Below, one piece after another: positions 5,254 to 6,374 of a stretch of DNA of 6,374 nucleotides (the first letter of the stretch is position 1; each line of letters opens with the position of its first letter). The notes beneath the pieces are model-generated. The model had not been told where the DNA came from, ran no database searches, and saw only the letters and a list, made by a program, of their open reading frames with translations. Source of the DNA: an uncultured Treponema sp. (GTDB lineage: Bacteria > Spirochaetota > Spirochaetia > Treponematales > Treponemataceae); the NCBI GenBank assembly GCA_905372205.1, contig CAJPOH010000058.1, positions 1 through 6,374 of the forward strand, read 5' to 3'. The translations under genes were made by a program, and so were the position numbers.

Positions 5254-6374
5254 CTATAATTTCTTAATAGCTTCAACCAATGTGTCAAGCCCAGCATTTA
5301 GGTCTTTTGTATCTTGCATCATCATAATGTCTGGGTCTTGAATGTTCTGAGAAAAATCTTTTGTTGAACAAAAAAGAGTGAAAGCATCAGGGAGTTCTAT
5401 TTCTTTCACTTCACCAAATTTGCCATTCCAGCCCATTTGTTCACCAACCACTATAGCTCCGATTTCTTTTAGGCTATGTGCACTCATCACACCAGAAGAA
5501 AAAGTTCCATTGCCTACAAGTGTAAAGACTGAACTTCCATCTTTTATAAAATCTTTTAGCACTTCAAGTAATGGCTCAATTACAGTGCTATCTCCACCTG
5601 TGTTATGTCTTAAATCAACAATAATCTTTTTTGATTTTGGCAATTGGCTAACGCGAAAAGCAAATTCCTTCATTGGCATTTCAGGAAAGTTTTGACAAAC
5701 ATTGTATTGAATAAAAAGTATATCTTCCAAAATATTTGCCCTATAATATCCTGATTGAAAAAGCGTAGGACTCAAATTGGCAAAATGAGGGCTATTTATT
5801 TGCATATTACTAGAAAAATTAACCTTGATTGTTTGTGTTTTTCCTGTAGCAATGTCCTTTATCTTTATACTAGCACTCTCACCTTTCTTTATTGCTCCTA
5901 TATATTTTAACCTTGAAAAAAGACGAGCTTCATAATGAGCATTTAAGTATGCCCATCCTTCAGTGTCATGGCTAATTATAGGAAAAAGCTTTTGAAAGAT
6001 TGTTTTAATTTTCATTCCATTTATAGCAATTAGTTCTTTTCCTACAAGTTCTTTATATGCCCCATCTGTTTGCACAATTATAGAGTGTCCTCCATATGGC
6101 AAAGCAAAAAATGGCAACACCTTATCATTTTCTATTTGCTTAAAGATTTGCGTATGAGCATCGCCTATTAAAGCCACCAAGTGCCTAAGCGAAAAATATT
6201 TTTGCATTTCATCCTGTTTATTCCAAACTTTCTTTAAGGTTTCAATTTTAGTCTCAAATTCTTCCTTAGTGATTTTTGTGTATAGAGCTGGATGAGTTTC
6301 TTCTATCTGACGCTTCAGCTCATCCAGAATAGCAATAGAAGCTTTTATGTTTTTAGATGTCTCCATTTCTGCAA
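5254..6374 (-). CDS. S41-family peptidase (C-terminal-processing-protease-like fold), probably secreted, 5' end outside the window
   Basis: At least 370 residues of an S41 (PF03572-type) serine protease-like protein, numbered here from the ATG at 6366. An N-terminal helical part has the family pattern EETHPALYTKITKEEF (22-37) and LVALIGDAHTQIF (63-75). A PDZ-like middle follows, with VGKELIAINGMKI (108-120). The catalytic domain has DLRHNTGGDS (251-260), the nucleophile region NGTFSSG (286-292; Ser290 or Ser291) and VVGEQMGWNGKFGE (306-319), where Lys316 falls about where a CtpA-type base would be. It closes with DPDIMM near the C-terminus. The frame stays open upstream of this ATG: the visible preceding residues are Ala-Glu after a codon ending TT, which would suit a signal peptidase site such as FA|E. 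No Shine-Dalgarno sequence is visible in the 8 bases before the ATG. The real start is therefore probably beyond the right edge, with a signal peptide. It is convergent with the small secreted gene (46 bp between stops). The substrate is unknown. Confidence 0.88.
   Translation of the reverse strand, partial: AEMETSKNIKASIAILDELKRQIEETHPALYTKITKEEFETKIETLKKVWNKQDEMQKYFSLRHLVALIGDAHTQIFKQIENDKVLPFFALPYGGHSIIVQTDGAYKELVGKELIAINGMKIKTIFQKLFPIISHDTEGWAYLNAHYEARLFSRLKYIGAIKKGESASIKIKDIATGKTQTIKVNFSSNMQINSPHFANLSPTLFQSGYYRANILEDILFIQYNVCQNFPEMPMKEFAFRVSQLPKSKKIIVDLRHNTGGDSTVIEPLLEVLKDFIKDGSSVFTLVGNGTFSSGVMSAHSLKEIGAIVVGEQMGWNGKFGEVKEIELPDAFTLFCSTKDFSQNIQDPDIMMMQDTKDLNAGLDTLVEAIKKL

Noticed and set aside
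1..6374. CRISPR array, tRNA or rRNA gene, transposase, toxin-antitoxin or defence genes
   Set aside because: I found no regularly spaced repeats, no cloverleaf or rRNA-like stretch, and no matching protein motifs. All gaps between genes are under 190 bp and accounted for.

Overview
This is an AT-rich bacterial chromosome segment, densely packed with protein genes. I see no RNA gene, transposon, CRISPR array or phage gene. Short secretion signals ending in Ala-Gln (…LYA|QE, …LFA|QQ), a relaxed lipobox (FASC) and the style of the acyl-CoA synthetase (a DVPRGCD motif and an extra hydrophobic insert) all point to a host-associated spirochaete, probably Treponema-like. That assignment is an inference from protein flavour, not from a marker gene.

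Left part (1-3769, all on the minus strand). Transcription runs right to left through a dihydroorotase of the compact, barrel-only type (3769-2720), a 187-bp gap with a duplicated, imperfectly palindromic element, a long-chain acyl-CoA synthetase (2532-625), and, only 19 bp further on, an extracytoplasmic amino-acid-type solute-binding lipoprotein (605 to beyond position 1). The lipoprotein has a good ribosome binding site and ATG, but its reading frame is broken within the first few codons. One missing base in a short A or T run separates the start codon from the lipobox.

Middle part (3770-5207, plus strand). A 101-bp divergent intergenic region separates the dihydroorotase from a two-gene plus-strand unit. 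The first gene is a secreted EstD-like alpha/beta hydrolase. Eleven bases later comes a small, tryptophan-rich secreted protein that I do not recognise, whose ribosome binding site overlaps the hydrolase stop codon.

Right part (5208-6374, minus strand). A convergent gene encodes an S41-family (DLRxNxGG) peptidase-like protein. Its first residues lie beyond the window edge, and the two residues visible before the first in-window ATG look like the end of a signal peptide.

Taken together, the window mixes housekeeping metabolism (pyrimidine synthesis, fatty acid activation) with exported proteins for nutrient capture or envelope and periplasmic hydrolysis. Nothing here amounts to a convincing new multi-gene system. 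The items most worth following up are the lipoprotein frameshift, the atypical C-terminal catalytic motif of the acyl-CoA synthetase, the orphan secreted protein coupled to the hydrolase, and the repeated element after the dihydroorotase gene.
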